Shown here: in pieces, positions 21,683-21,811 of the stretch
Layout: each line of letters starts with the position of its first letter
How positions within the stretch are numbered: position 1 is the first letter of the stretch
Origin: a virus
Strand: one strand, 5' to 3'
IMG/VR virus record: IMGVR_UViG_3300018080_000649
Coordinates: 1 to 21,811 of that record
Length of the DNA: 21,811 nucleotides
Translations under genes and position numbers: made by a program
The notes under the pieces: generated by a model
What the model saw: only the letters and a program-made list of their open reading frames with translations
Databases searched by the model: none
Told to the model about the DNA's origin: nothing

Positions 21683-21811
21683 TATTCATACCTCGAAAGA
21701 ATTTGAGATTTAAGATCCTTTTGAGATATACCAAGAAAATGTCTGCGTACCTGACCCTCGGTTGAATCGTTCCACCACGCCTTTTCGTTTTCGTCTGTAC
21801 CGTTTTGATAG
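21682..21811 (-). CDS. C-terminal end of an upstream virion gene, partial
   Basis: The frame is open from the right window edge to TAA 21684-21682 and gives 42 residues, including NEKAWWNDSTEGQVRRHFLG and ISQKDLKSQILSRYE at the end. The stop overlaps the next start as TAATG. Gene order (before the gp10-like and scaffold genes) suggests a portal-linked or head protein, but the fragment is too short to assign. Confidence 0.7.
   Translation of the reverse strand, partial: YQNGTDENEKAWWNDSTEGQVRRHFLGISQKDLKSQILSRYE

Noticed and set aside
1-21811. CRISPR arrays, tRNA genes, insertion sequences, attachment sites
   Set aside because: I saw no regularly spaced repeats, cloverleaf-like segments with T-loop signals, transposase frames or clear att-like duplications. 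A tRNA scan and repeat search could not be run.

Overview
The window is the late (virion and lysis) region of a tailed, siphovirus-type double-stranded DNA phage or prophage. Every well-supported gene lies on the minus strand, so transcription and gene order run from base 21811 down to base 1. Genes are packed tightly. Seven junctions use the overlapping stop-start TAATG and several more use ATGA, so translational coupling is likely. The host is not identified by any host gene. A T7-lysozyme-type amidase and two lipoproteins with lipobox cysteines suggest a diderm (Gram-negative) host; this is inference.

Head region (21811 to about 17300): C-terminal end of an unidentified upstream gene, a basic HK97 gp10-like neck or morphogenesis protein, a charged coiled-coil scaffolding protein, the major capsid protein, a 71-residue unknown, a probable head decoration protein, two small beta-rich virion proteins and a 292-residue fibre-like protein. 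Perfect stem-loops follow the decoration gene and the fibre gene. The first one sits between a Shine-Dalgarno sequence and the next start codon, an unusual arrangement.

Neck and tail region (17300 to 5080): a small helical protein, more small beta proteins, a 199-residue protein built from two related halves, a head-tail connector-like protein, a tail terminator candidate, the major tail tube protein, a tail assembly chaperone pair made by a predicted -1 frameshift at GGGAAAC (G/GT type, first described here at 12516-12522), the tape measure protein, a distal-tail-like protein, a small tip protein, the tail hub and a fibre-like appendage. The tube and the distal tail protein carry a related domain of about 100 residues.

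Host-interaction and lysis region (5071 to 1016): a fibre-like protein that carries a signal peptide, a 278-residue lipoprotein, two small proteins with one N-terminal membrane segment each, a small acidic protein, a small lipoprotein nested in the gene before it as in Rz/Rz1 spanin pairs, and the amidase endolysin.

Left end (about 910 to 1): after the amidase there is an AT-rich gap holding a candidate promoter with an overlapping inverted repeat, then a small helix-turn-helix-like protein and a RecT-type recombinase cut by the window edge. This marks the change from late genes to an early or recombination operon. A possible convergent plus-strand zinc-finger ORF overlaps the amidase 3' end.

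No tRNA, rRNA, CRISPR array, insertion sequence, integrase, terminase or portal gene was found in the window.
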